DNA from: Candidatus Poseidonia sp.
Lineage (GTDB): Archaea > Thermoplasmatota > Poseidoniia > Poseidoniales > Poseidoniaceae
Assembly (NCBI GenBank): GCA_030827365.1
Contig: JAUREO010000018.1
Location: 1 to 34,289, forward strand
DNA length: 34,289 nucleotides
Direction of reading: 5' to 3'
In this document: piece by piece, positions 14,548-22,468 of the stretch
Layout of the letters: every line of letters starts with the position of its first letter
Position numbering within the stretch: position 1 is the first letter of the stretch
The notes under the pieces: generated by a model
What the model was told of the DNA's origin: nothing
Database searches by the model: none
What the model saw: the letters and a program-made list of their open reading frames with translations, nothing else
Translations under genes and position numbers: made by a program

Positions 14548-17022
14548 ATGACAATTCGAGCAATTCGCAGCCGAACGCATAAGAAAATTTTGCATCATTT
14601 GATGGATGGTCCAGCAACGGTATCTGAGTTGGCAGATTTTACTGGGATGAAATTACCTCATATGTCACTCGGTTGTAAACAATTAAGAGAAGCAGGTGAC
14701 ATTCAAAGAGATGATTCAATTGGTCTCCGCGGAGCATCACTCAGGCTCACAACACAAGGCATACATCGAATTCAAAGTGACATGATTCATCATATGCTTC
14801 GTTCTAAAATTGGTGAATTTGACAAAAAAATGGATGCTATCGTGATTAAAGATGAAAGGTCAAAAGTCTTGATAGGTTACACAAAAACTCCTCAAAGTAA
14901 CCTCCAATTTATTCCAAAAATGGAGTCAATGAGAAGAACGCAGTACACAGAAAACTCCAATGGAAACAACGGGGGGACTTGGATTTCGATTCTTCATTCA
15001 GAATTATCATGGCACCGACTCTCGGACGGTGCATTGACCACACCAGATGAGCCGTTCAAAGGCACATTGATCGACTTCCAGGATCCGGTAAAAAAAATCG
15101 GGCTCGTGTGGGCCAATATTATTCATGAAGACTTTGAACAACAAATTACTGAAAAGCAATGGTTCTCTTCGACTCCTCCTGATCATGAAATTCCTACCTT
15201 TTCTAAAGGCGAAATCCAAATCGGAAAAATCGACAAAAAAATTCCCTACCGTATCACGAGAGGGGTTTTTGCAATGTTACCCTCCTCCATAGAGCGTGAA
15301 TTGATCATCCAAAAACTGGCTCTCCATACAAATACGGCAGTTCAAATTCAATCCACATTTTCAAAAATGCCCTTTGCAGTTCTTGTTGAATGGGTAAAAT
15401 TGATTCATCCGCGATTGGATTTTAGAAAGGTGGAGTCTATTGCGAAAGACCTCTTGTCAAAGAGTAAAGATGGAAAAGGCAGGCCATCGAAACGGCTGAT
15501 TGAGTTGAGGAGAGATTTCCAAAATGTCGAGTGGATTGATAATGAACGTCAAAAATCGTTTCATCTCTCAATATCAGGTTGTAATGAACGTGGCTTGAGA
15601 TCGGTAACTGAATATCTTTTACAAACAACGTATCCATGGGTTTTAGAGTGGAATTTAGATCTTCCAAATGATGACCTGCTTGAACGTTGTCTTTCACATC
15701 AGTACTGTGTTGCCGTCATCACAAAACTGGTACATTCGAAAAAAATAAACAACGCAAATGTGATTCTCCGTCCATCAACTCGCATTGGGGAATTGAACGT
15801 TCAGGTTTCACGTAATGGATTTTTCGCGATTCAAGTCGACCAAACCAACGAAGTACCACTCAATGATACCGTACAGATTGTGCCAAAAAATGCTGAAATG
15901 TTAATTCAAATGACAAAAAATCAGGTTCATAAAGATTCCAAATTTATAAGCCAATCATCTGATTTTTTAACGCCAACATTGAAGGCTGCAATCGCAAGTT
16001 ATCCAAATGGGGATTCACTCCTTGCAAATTCTATCGAACGTCAGGAGCCACTGGCTTCATGGATTGCATCGCCAATGCTTGAACGGTCACAAAGATTTGA
16101 GCGAATCTACGACCAAATACCACGCGGTTGGATCGAATTGATTGATATGAAGTTACTCTCAGATGAAATGTTACTGAAAAGTGTTGCAATGGGAGGTCAA
16201 ACCTGGCAAGAAAATTTAATGGTTGAAATAAAATTTCGGTGCATTAATAGCCCAATGTTTTTGTTAAAATTATATGAATCATTACAGAATGAAAACGACG
16301 ATTTTACAGCTGCTTTCATATTATTTTGCGTTGACTTCATTGAACCTTCGTATCAAGAAATGATTGACCTTGCGTTCGAGGCATGGATAAAAAATCCAGT
16401 TTTGACAACATATGTCCTAGAAGCACTCTTTTCCACAGAAATTCTTGAATCAAATCAGGAGCGAAATCGAATGCTGAATCGGCTCTTCATGCAACCTCAC
16501 TATGATGAGCAATTTACCTTACTCAACCAATGGCTACAGTATCACAAGGCCAATCAGAATCAGTTGAGCAATGAATTTATTCAAAAATGCATCGAACTAT
16601 TTCCACTTGAGTGGTGGAGAGAGGATGCAATATCTTGGTTTCAATATCTTTCTTTGAGTAAATCCGGTAGAGATTGGCTTGCAGAAAAAAATATTCCTTG
16701 GTCGATTCAACTTCTTTGGCATGTCAAACCAAGAACAACGATGCCCGGAAAAAACAGATCAGAGAGTGAGCCACAGGTTATTGATACCGGCACTGTAGAG
16801 CGAATTTTGTCTCAAATCGAAACAAAAAATAACCATCTTCTCGACCTTCACCTCATACTTCTTTCTAAAGAACAAGGTGGTGTTCCACGATGTAAAACCC
16901 ACCAATTACTCGGATGGTTGTCAAAACCTATCAGTCAATGGCCAAAAATTTCTACTTCATCATTTTCAAATGATGATCCTGTTATTGGTCAATTTTTACT
17001 TCAAATGTATACATCAAGATAA
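14548..17022 (+). CDS. Large unrecognised protein with N-terminal winged helix (824 aa)
   Basis: Residues 1-75 form a MarR/ArsR-like winged helix: RTHKKILHHLMDGPATVSEL, ADFTGMKLPHMSLGCKQLRE, then a wing with GLRGASLRLTTQG. The remaining 750 residues match nothing I know. About 80-460 is mixed alpha/beta with many Lys and Ile residues. About 480-824 looks like a long helical array (short repeats such as WLQYHK, FPLEWWRE, SWFQYLS, WSIQLLWHVK) that may act as a scaffold or protein-binding surface. There is no Walker, nuclease or membrane motif. It is markedly richer in A/T than the flanking metabolic genes. It lies next to a second winged-helix gene and a P-loop kinase and directly before the structured RNA region. 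Regulator, or part of a defence-like unit, are open options. Confidence 0.75.
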   Translation: MTIRAIRSRTHKKILHHLMDGPATVSELADFTGMKLPHMSLGCKQLREAGDIQRDDSIGLRGASLRLTTQGIHRIQSDMIHHMLRSKIGEFDKKMDAIVIKDERSKVLIGYTKTPQSNLQFIPKMESMRRTQYTENSNGNNGGTWISILHSELSWHRLSDGALTTPDEPFKGTLIDFQDPVKKIGLVWANIIHEDFEQQITEKQWFSSTPPDHEIPTFSKGEIQIGKIDKKIPYRITRGVFAMLPSSIERELIIQKLALHTNTAVQIQSTFSKMPFAVLVEWVKLIHPRLDFRKVESIAKDLLSKSKDGKGRPSKRLIELRRDFQNVEWIDNERQKSFHLSISGCNERGLRSVTEYLLQTTYPWVLEWNLDLPNDDLLERCLSHQYCVAVITKLVHSKKINNANVILRPSTRIGELNVQVSRNGFFAIQVDQTNEVPLNDTVQIVPKNAEMLIQMTKNQVHKDSKFISQSSDFLTPTLKAAIASYPNGDSLLANSIERQEPLASWIASPMLERSQRFERIYDQIPRGWIELIDMKLLSDEMLLKSVAMGGQTWQENLMVEIKFRCINSPMFLLKLYESLQNENDDFTAAFILFCVDFIEPSYQEMIDLAFEAWIKNPVLTTYVLEALFSTEILESNQERNRMLNRLFMQPHYDEQFTLLNQWLQYHKANQNQLSNEFIQKCIELFPLEWWREDAISWFQYLSLSKSGRDWLAEKNIPWSIQLLWHVKPRTTMPGKNRSESEPQVIDTGTVERILSQIETKNNHLLDLHLILLSKEQGGVPRCKTHQLLGWLSKPISQWPKISTSSFSNDDPVIGQFLLQMYTSR

Positions 17023-17070
17023 ACAAAAAAAATCCGATGGTTTCAAGAAGTGTCATCGTGTGCAAAGAAT

Positions 17071-17320
17071 ACCGTACCTGCAACATCGGGCTGAGCCGAC
17101 AGGCGATGATGTCTGACACCACGGTACGGCCGCAATCGAAGGCCACATTGACCGAAAGGGATGAAATGTGGTGCAATGCGGTAAACCACGGTGGACTATG
17201 GGTCCTCATGCGACGCAAGGATGACCATGAGACAACCAATCCACCGGACAGTACGCCCCGGATTCGAGGGTCAAGCCTCTGAGGACACGATGAAGAAGGC
17301 TGTTAGAATCCGGGGCACAG
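17071..17320 (+). ncRNA. Structured RNA of four kink-turn hairpins; last one H/ACA-like
   Basis: The 374-nt gap 17023-17396 has no credible protein gene but folds strongly. Hairpin A: CCGTACC (17072-17078) with GGTACGG (17123-17129). Hairpin B: CCACATT (17143-17149) with AATGTGG (17165-17171), GAAA loop. Hairpin D: CGGTGGA (17189-17195) with TCCACCG (17240-17246). Hairpin E: 11 bp, 17255-17265 with 17306-17316. Each hairpin carries GATGA on its 3' side near the tip (17105, 17160, 17220, 17289). In A, B and E it faces GA in kink-turn geometry, the L7Ae binding site. Hairpin E has an 8/4-nt internal pocket with its upper edge 15 nt from the ACA at 17317, as in archaeal H/ACA guide RNAs. Motifs and the T-run point to plus-strand transcription. 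The extent and identity of the part before hairpin E are uncertain. Confidence 0.62.
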
Positions 17321-17337
17321 TTTTTTGGGATTTTTTT
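17321..17337 (+). terminator. Oligo-T stop after the structured RNA
   Basis: TTTTTT at 17321-17326 and TTTTTTT at 17331-17337, separated by GGGA, directly follow the 11-bp GC-rich hairpin and its ACA. This is a strong archaeal stop in the plus direction and fixes the likely 3' end of the RNA. The next gene begins 60 nt further on. Confidence 0.6.
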
Positions 17338-17396
17338 CATCGAATTTAGTCAATTTAAGCGATGAAATCAAAATCAACTGGCAACTCGTCAGTGTG

Positions 17397-18419
17397 ATGA
17401 GCAGCAACAAACGATTTGAGTGTTGTCTTATCGGCGGTACATTTGACAGGTTACACGCCGGACACGAATTGCTGTTTACAACCGCTTTTTCGATGGCTCA
17501 TCGAGTTGAGATCTATGTTCTCAATCAAATCGATGCGGAAAAAAAATCTCCACACATTTTGGAATTTGAACAACGCATTGAAGATATTGAAACTTGGATT
17601 CGAGGACATGGTTACACGAATTTTTTAGTTTCTGAACTCTGTGATCGTCATGGCCCCGCCCCAACCCATCCTCGAGCAGATTGTATTATCTCAACACCAG
17701 AAACTCAGTTTGAATGTGAAAAAATTAATGAGGTACGTACTGAAAATAATCTTCCCGAGTTAGAAATTATCGTTGTGGCTCAATTACCAAGTGTAGGAGG
17801 AGGAATCATCAGTTCCACACGGATTCGGAACGGCCAAATTGACAAACAAGGTTTCCCCTGGATTCATGACATGTGGAGAACCTCGACATTAATGATGACC
17901 GAAGAGGTTGGAGACATGCTCAAACAACCATTCGGAGTTTTGTTTGAAGGTTCGGAACTTGAACCCTCGATAGCCATGGGAAATATCTTCATGGAATATG
18001 ATTTTAGTGAATCTCTGCTCATCACCGTCGGTGACGTCACAACAAAAACAGCCTTGGACATGGATGTAGTCCCAGATATTGCACTTATTGACGGAAAGAC
18101 CAAACGAATTGAATTATCAGATTCTCATCAAATCAACATACATCACTTTGAACAAAATCTCATGGCAACAAATCCAGCTGGTCAACTTACGCCCAACCTT
18201 CTCAATGCAATCGAACATTGCTTTTACTCCGAAGAGCACAGCGTTATTGTTGTCGATGGCGAGGAAGATCTTGCTCCACTGTTCGTTCATCTATGTGCAC
18301 CACTCGGAACGGTAGTGTTGTATGGGCAGCCTAACAAAGGCATTGTAGCACAAATCACGACGTTGGCTTCGAAAAAACGGTGCTCGGATATCCTTGGATT
18401 GTTTGAGGTGCTCGATTGA
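17397..18419 (+). CDS. Fused phosphopantetheine adenylyltransferase / GTP-dependent dephospho-CoA kinase
   Basis: 340 residues made of two enzymes of CoA biosynthesis. Residues 1-165 are an archaeal/eukaryotic-type phosphopantetheine adenylyltransferase: GTFDRLHAGH (14-23) is the nucleotidyltransferase HxGH-type motif and ISSTRIR (138-144) the C-terminal ATP-binding segment. Residues 175-340 are a DUF359-family domain, known in Thermococcus as a GTP-dependent dephospho-CoA kinase: GDVTTKT (212-218), DGKTKR (232-237), GEEDLAPL (288-295) and YGQPNKGIV (309-317). One chain would thus turn 4'-phosphopantetheine into CoA. The ATG at 17397 is chosen because it leads straight into the first beta-strand; the frame is open from 17325. 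The stop overlaps the glycosyltransferase start as TTGA. Confidence 0.88.
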   Translation: MSSNKRFECCLIGGTFDRLHAGHELLFTTAFSMAHRVEIYVLNQIDAEKKSPHILEFEQRIEDIETWIRGHGYTNFLVSELCDRHGPAPTHPRADCIISTPETQFECEKINEVRTENNLPELEIIVVAQLPSVGGGIISSTRIRNGQIDKQGFPWIHDMWRTSTLMMTEEVGDMLKQPFGVLFEGSELEPSIAMGNIFMEYDFSESLLITVGDVTTKTALDMDVVPDIALIDGKTKRIELSDSHQINIHHFEQNLMATNPAGQLTPNLLNAIEHCFYSEEHSVIVVDGEEDLAPLFVHLCAPLGTVVLYGQPNKGIVAQITTLASKKRCSDILGLFEVLD

Positions 18420-19519
18420 CTCAACCGCTTGTTTCCATCACAGTGTGTGTGCGAAATGGGGCGAAATGGGTTGATCATTGCCTGCAATCTCTTTGTCAAC
18501 AAACATACGATGCGTGTGAAATCATTGTGGTCGACGACGGTTCTACAGATCATACCCGAGATGAACTGAATAAATGGGATGACCCAGATGGTGTTCGTGG
18601 TCCAAAAGTCAAGATTTTATCGCAAAAACCACTGGGCTTGTCTGCAGCCAGACAACATGCACTTGAGCATGCAAGAGGAGATTGGGTAGCTATTACGGAT
18701 ATCGATGTTCGACCAGAGGCAAATTGGATTAGTAACCTCATGAATGCTTACACATCGACTTCGGCAGATGAAAAAATAGTCGCTGTAACTGGACGGACGA
18801 TGTTTGGCCTGGGCCCAGATCCTGTGAGTATCTTACGTTCGATGGAGATTGAACGGAAATACAAATCTCGTTCAAGGTACACTTCCCTTGCAAATGGACC
18901 CTGTTCAATGTTCCTAAAACAAGCATTGGAAAAAGTTGGTGGTTTTGGAACCAATTGGTATCATGCTGAAGATATGGAGGTGAGTTTGTTGTTGATTCTT
19001 GAAGGTGGAAAAATTCTCTATGCCTCTGACGCTGTAGTTCATCATGTTCCTGAAACTGGGCTCAAGCGATTCCTTGGAAAACGGAAGAGAGATGCTCGTG
19101 CCCATGTACGCATTGTGCGTAAATATCCTCGGAAGAAAAGGGCACAAAACCCATTTGATTTCCATGGCTCATCGATGGCGGTTTTGCTCTCAACAATACT
19201 GTTGCTTAGTTTTATCCTAATCTGTAGCTTAACCATCTCTACATGGCAATCTCCTTTCAAACCAGAATTTTCCTCTGAAGTCTATTGGGTTGGATTGTTG
19301 ATGTTGTTCTATGAGGCAATCATGTGGACAGGGACTTTGGGTGCAGTTCATGTTCATAGTCTAAAAAATAGTGCAAATTTTAAACTTATCATGACAATAA
19401 AAATCCGATTCATCATCGTTTTTTGGGGCCTTGCACTTCTTGTTGGCATTGTTCAAGGATGCATTGACGCAGTGACCATGAAAAATGGTCATCCTAGATT
19501 ATTTTCAAAGAGAATTTAA
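18416..19519 (+). CDS. Family 2 glycosyltransferase, membrane-bound
   Basis: 367 residues. The N-terminal GT-A domain has VSITVCVRNGAKW, the nucleotide-sugar motif VVDDGSTD (about 38-45), ITDID (93-97, DxD metal site), a NGPCSMFLKQALEKVGGF acceptor segment and HAEDMEVSLLL (ED general-base motif). After a basic linker (KRKRDARAHVR) come three hydrophobic segments at about 248-272, 286-312 and 326-350, which anchor it in the membrane. It should transfer a sugar to a lipid or polysaccharide. The start is a TTG that overlaps the preceding stop (TTGA); no ATG exists before the catalytic domain, so the TTG is required. Its stop overlaps the convergent downstream gene by 4 nt. Confidence 0.87.
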   Translation: MTQPLVSITVCVRNGAKWVDHCLQSLCQQTYDACEIIVVDDGSTDHTRDELNKWDDPDGVRGPKVKILSQKPLGLSAARQHALEHARGDWVAITDIDVRPEANWISNLMNAYTSTSADEKIVAVTGRTMFGLGPDPVSILRSMEIERKYKSRSRYTSLANGPCSMFLKQALEKVGGFGTNWYHAEDMEVSLLLILEGGKILYASDAVVHHVPETGLKRFLGKRKRDARAHVRIVRKYPRKKRAQNPFDFHGSSMAVLLSTILLLSFILICSLTISTWQSPFKPEFSSEVYWVGLLMLFYEAIMWTGTLGAVHVHSLKNSANFKLIMTIKIRFIIVFWGLALLVGIVQGCIDAVTMKNGHPRLFSKRI

Positions 19520-20067
19520 TCAACTTTTGAATCGCCTTCTGGTGAGTTTAATGAATAAAGCATTGCAAATCCAAATCCAACCAACGCTATTGTGACGGAA
19601 TATGCTCCTACATCAATCCAAGCTGTGTGTTGGATTCCGTACCAAAAATAGAAAATAATGCCAAGCAATAAGCACCAAGCAGCAATCGTCCTTTGAATTT
19701 CATTTCCTCCACCGAGGGATTTCCATGTTTCGTTGAGGAAAAGTCCACGGAACCATGATGAAAATCCGATAGTTTTGTTGATATTCTTGAAAGCTGTATA
19801 AATCAACGCAAAACAGATGAGAAGGAAAACGCCGTCAGAAGCGGTGATTTGAACACCATTAGAGATGGGTTCGAAGGCCTTGTTAGTAAATTCAAAGGTT
19901 AAGAGCCCCCCCCAAGAAACATGGTATGTAGGGTGAACTTTGCCAAACATGTTGAGGACTGCGAGCAATATTCCCCAAAGCCCTATAGCCATAAACCAAT
20001 GTGAAATTGGGTTCAAAGGTTCAACCTTTGGTGGTAGGTTTGAAGTGAACAGTTCTCCATCAGCCAT
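19516..20067 (-). CDS. Unrecognised membrane protein with four segments
   Basis: 183 residues with hydrophobic segments at about 22-43, 76-96, 128-148 and 156-175, and a hydrophilic insert (TFEFTNKAFEPISNGVQIT) between the first two. The family is not recognised. The start is the ATG at 20067, with a hydrophilic MADGELFTSNLPPK leader; the frame extends upstream to 20121, into the gap behind orc1. The stop codon overlaps that of the glycosyltransferase on the other strand (19516-19519). It lies 50 nt downstream of orc1/cdc6 on the same strand and may share its transcript, but a replication role is not indicated by the sequence. Confidence 0.7.
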   Translation of the reverse strand: MADGELFTSNLPPKVEPLNPISHWFMAIGLWGILLAVLNMFGKVHPTYHVSWGGLLTFEFTNKAFEPISNGVQITASDGVFLLICFALIYTAFKNINKTIGFSSWFRGLFLNETWKSLGGGNEIQRTIAAWCLLLGIIFYFWYGIQHTAWIDVGAYSVTIALVGFGFAMLYSLNSPEGDSKVD

Positions 20068-20117
20068 GATGCTCCGACCTAGATAGTGATTATAAACGCA
20101 CCCAATAAAACACTTTT

Positions 20118-21365
20118 TCACGCCAACCTTGATTGATGGTTGTATGAATGTTCAAAAATTGGTTTTAGGTCTTCTTCAGATTCGACCATAAGTGGGATGG
20201 CTTCTAGATTCTTAGGGATACTCGAAGTAATTTCCTTTGTTCGACCATAACGTCCTCGACTTATTGTTCGAGCAGTGATAAGACCGAGCATGTCTAAATT
20301 CTGAATAATTCCTGAAATTCGTCGTTGGGTCAGCGGACTTTGACGAATGTGTTTGCATGCTTGGCGGTATATTTCGTAAACTTCTCCAGTCTGAATATTC
20401 TTAAGTCCAGTATGTTCATTGATGAGAATCGAAGCAAGAACCAATTTTTGTTGAGTTGGTAACGACGAGATGACGGGAGCGATTTGGTCTGATTCAATTT
20501 GGTGTTGTGCTGTTCGAACATGATGTGAGAGGACTATTTCGTCGCCAGCAAATTCTGCTTTTTCTGTTGAAATTCGTAATAGGTCAAGGGCACAACGTGC
20601 ATCGCCGTGCTCTTGAGCTGCAAGGGCAGAGCACAATTCGATGACACCAGCCCCAAGAACGCCTTCAACCAATGCAGCGTCAGAACGCTGACGCAAAATA
20701 TCTTGCAATTGTTGGGCATCGTATGGCTTGAACAAAATATCTAATTGGCCAAGTCTTGATTTGACTCTTGGATCAAGAAAATCTGTGAATTTAAGATCAT
20801 TAGAAATTCCGATAACGCATGCCCTAGAAACTTTCAACATGGAGTTGATGTTTGTTAAATTGTACAGCAGGTCATCGCCCGCTTTCCTCACCAAATGGTC
20901 GATTTCATCGAGAACAATAATGAACACTCCACTTCTTTTGTCCATCCTTTTGACCAATTCTTTCATCACTCGATCTGTTGGCCATCCTGTAAACGGAATT
21001 TCTTCATCCTCATGCTCTTCTAAAAGAGAGTTCCCGATGAATGTGAGCACTCTGTATTGTGTATCTATCTGGCGGCAGTTCACCATGATGGTTTCGACAT
21101 TTCGGCCTTTTTCGCGACCTTTTTCTTCTAGGTGTTGGCAAACATATGATGTTACAGCAGTTTTACCTGCCCCAGTCACGCCATACAATGTCATGTTAGA
21201 AGGAATGTGGCCATACAAGGCTTCAACAAGGTTGTATGAAATCTTATTGATTTCTTCATCGCGGTGTGGCAATCTGCGTGGGCTATGATCGTGTCGAAGA
21301 ATCTCCTTGTTTTTGAAGAGCGATTTCCTTGATAACAAGTCATCAAAGATGTTTGGTATGCTCAT
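20118..21365 (-). CDS. Orc1/Cdc6 replication initiator
   Basis: 415 residues, typical length. It is the AAA+ ATPase that marks archaeal replication origins and loads MCM helicase. Walker A is YGVTGAGKTA (61-70) and Walker B FIIVLDEID (148-156). Sensor 1 lies in ACVIGISNDLKF, and DPRVKSRLGQLDILFKPYDAQQL is the family-typical arginine-finger and initiator-specific region. EHGDARCALDLLRIS is the sensor 2 segment. A C-terminal winged helix is visible at about 310-385 (PLTQRRISGIIQNLDMLGLI, then the basic wing SRGRYGRTKEI). The AT-rich region upstream contains dyads and may be an origin, since initiator genes usually sit beside the origin they bind. Confidence 0.93.
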   Translation of the reverse strand: MSIPNIFDDLLSRKSLFKNKEILRHDHSPRRLPHRDEEINKISYNLVEALYGHIPSNMTLYGVTGAGKTAVTSYVCQHLEEKGREKGRNVETIMVNCRQIDTQYRVLTFIGNSLLEEHEDEEIPFTGWPTDRVMKELVKRMDKRSGVFIIVLDEIDHLVRKAGDDLLYNLTNINSMLKVSRACVIGISNDLKFTDFLDPRVKSRLGQLDILFKPYDAQQLQDILRQRSDAALVEGVLGAGVIELCSALAAQEHGDARCALDLLRISTEKAEFAGDEIVLSHHVRTAQHQIESDQIAPVISSLPTQQKLVLASILINEHTGLKNIQTGEVYEIYRQACKHIRQSPLTQRRISGIIQNLDMLGLITARTISRGRYGRTKEITSSIPKNLEAIPLMVESEEDLKPIFEHSYNHQSRLA

Positions 21366-21550
21366 TTACATTCCTCTACTTAAAGGCAACTGAAAAGTTC
21401 TGCTGAACTACAGATTGTGCAATTTTTGGGAGTCCGAGTCCCCCTTATATTTCTGTCCGTCAAAAACTATGATTCTTCTTTTTCTTGGCTATATAAGGTT
21501 CAATTTAATATTGAACATTTTTCCACAAGAATCTACAAAAAAATAACATT
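21366..21550. other. AT-rich region upstream of orc1/cdc6: possible origin or regulated promoter
   Basis: 185 nt without a gene. GTTCAAT at 21498-21504 is mirrored by ATTGAAC at 21510-21516, beside an overlapping TATA-like box (CTATATAAGG at 21489-21498, CTTATATAG on the minus strand). A second TATA-like TTATATTT lies at 21445-21452, next to a G/C patch with GAGTCC repeated twice (21430-21441). On the minus strand these can serve as orc1 promoters. Long A/T runs could be a duplex-unwinding element. I see no clear canonical origin recognition box, so an origin is a suggestion from the neighbouring initiator gene. Confidence 0.35.
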
Positions 21551-22348
21551 TTAAGATTGATTTGAGAATTGAACCGAGCCCAATACTTCACTCCAAAAGC
21601 ATGTGAATCCATCACTCGCATGATGCACATGAGACGGATGTTGTGGTTGTTCGACCGTGATAGCGGGAGAATTGATGCCCCTTTCATCAATGTAGGTGTG
21701 CGTTATGACAAGAGGTGTTGAATAGCGTTCAGCCAAGGCTTGAATCGATGACGGTGAATGATGTTCATCTGTTTCAACATAATCAGGAACACCCATTTCA
21801 ATTATGACAAAATCTACATTTTGTATTTCCGAATATAATGACTCACAGGGACCTGAATCCCCGCTATGAACAAAGGAAAATTGTGGATATTCAAACCGGT
21901 ATCCATAAGGGTCAACTTCGTCAACATGCTGGACTTGGAATTTTTTCCACCTCAATCCCCCCTCAACCTCGCCAACCAATTGTTCTTGCCAGTCAATTGC
22001 ATTGAATATTTCGTCCAAACTACCAGGGTATGCCATTGTGCACAATGAATACAAGATTTCTTTTCCACCGGGTGCAACAACTACTCTCAATGGCTTGTTT
22101 CCATCTCGGTCTGAGATATATTTGCGTTCAAGAAGTAAAAATGGAAAACCAAAAATGTGGTCGCCATGAAGATGGGTTACGAAAATCGTTCGAATATCTG
22201 AAACAGGAACATTTGCCTGTCTCAAGGAGGCAAGCACAGTAGGTGGTGCATCGATGAGATGTTGGCCATCAATAAGTGTTAGGGAATGCAATCGTCCTTG
22301 AGGTAAGAACGCATTTCCTGTCCCGAGCACTTGAATCTTTTGCGACAC
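21551..22348 (-). CDS. Metallo-beta-lactamase fold hydrolase, RNase Z-like
   Basis: 265 residues. THLHGDH (58-64) is the zinc-binding HxHxDH motif, preceded by the typical N-terminal strand IQVLGTGNAF. SFVHSGDSGPC (about 157-167) supplies the bridging Asp, and VITHTYI the later zinc His. The layout follows RNase Z/arylsulfatase-like members rather than beta-CASP or glyoxalase types. RNase Z trims tRNA 3' ends, but the exosite arm needed for tRNA is not evident, so a small-molecule hydrolase is equally possible. The start is a GTG; no ATG precedes the first beta-strand. It is transcribed away from the FAD/NADPH reductase across a 120-nt shared promoter region. Confidence 0.82.
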   Translation of the reverse strand: MSQKIQVLGTGNAFLPQGRLHSLTLIDGQHLIDAPPTVLASLRQANVPVSDIRTIFVTHLHGDHIFGFPFLLLERKYISDRDGNKPLRVVVAPGGKEILYSLCTMAYPGSLDEIFNAIDWQEQLVGEVEGGLRWKKFQVQHVDEVDPYGYRFEYPQFSFVHSGDSGPCESLYSEIQNVDFVIIEMGVPDYVETDEHHSPSSIQALAERYSTPLVITHTYIDERGINSPAITVEQPQHPSHVHHASDGFTCFWSEVLGSVQFSNQS

Positions 22349-22406
22349 AATTCGACGAATGGTTCAACCTACATATCCAAATCGGTCTCCATCTTTGTAC
22401 ACATCA

Positions 22407-22416
22407 TCGTATACGA
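22407..22416. promoter_or_regulatory. Palindrome and TATA box in the hydrolase/reductase divergent promoter
   Basis: TCGTATACGA is a perfect 10-bp palindrome. It is followed at 22419-22429 by GATATTAAAGG, a TATA-like box for the plus-strand reductase, whose transcript would start near 22448. The placement, a dyad just upstream of the TATA box, is the same as at boxB, and both dyads are built round CGTA/TACG. Their flanks differ, so a shared regulator is only a possibility. Confidence 0.35.
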
Positions 22417-22468
22417 ATGATATTAAAGGTCATTTTCTTGGAAATTAATATCGAGGGATGTGACTACA

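Noticed and set aside
17255-17316. A tRNA on the minus strand (CTCGAATCC resembles a T-arm)
   Set aside because: The stem spans only 62 nt with an 11-bp outer helix, and there are no D-arm or anticodon arm pairings.
17023-17396. RNase P RNA or SRP RNA as the identity of the structured RNA
   Set aside because: Segments such as GCGGTAAAC recall RNase P, but the conserved GAGGAAAGTCC and ACAGAAA blocks are absent on both strands, and the SRP helix 8 signature is also missing.
20728-21288. 186-aa open frame opposite orc1/cdc6
   Set aside because: It covers the conserved AAA+ region on the other strand and has no recognisable features.
21428-21444. T-arm-like GGGAGTCCGAGTCCCCC
   Set aside because: No acceptor, D or anticodon stems can be formed with the flanking sequence.
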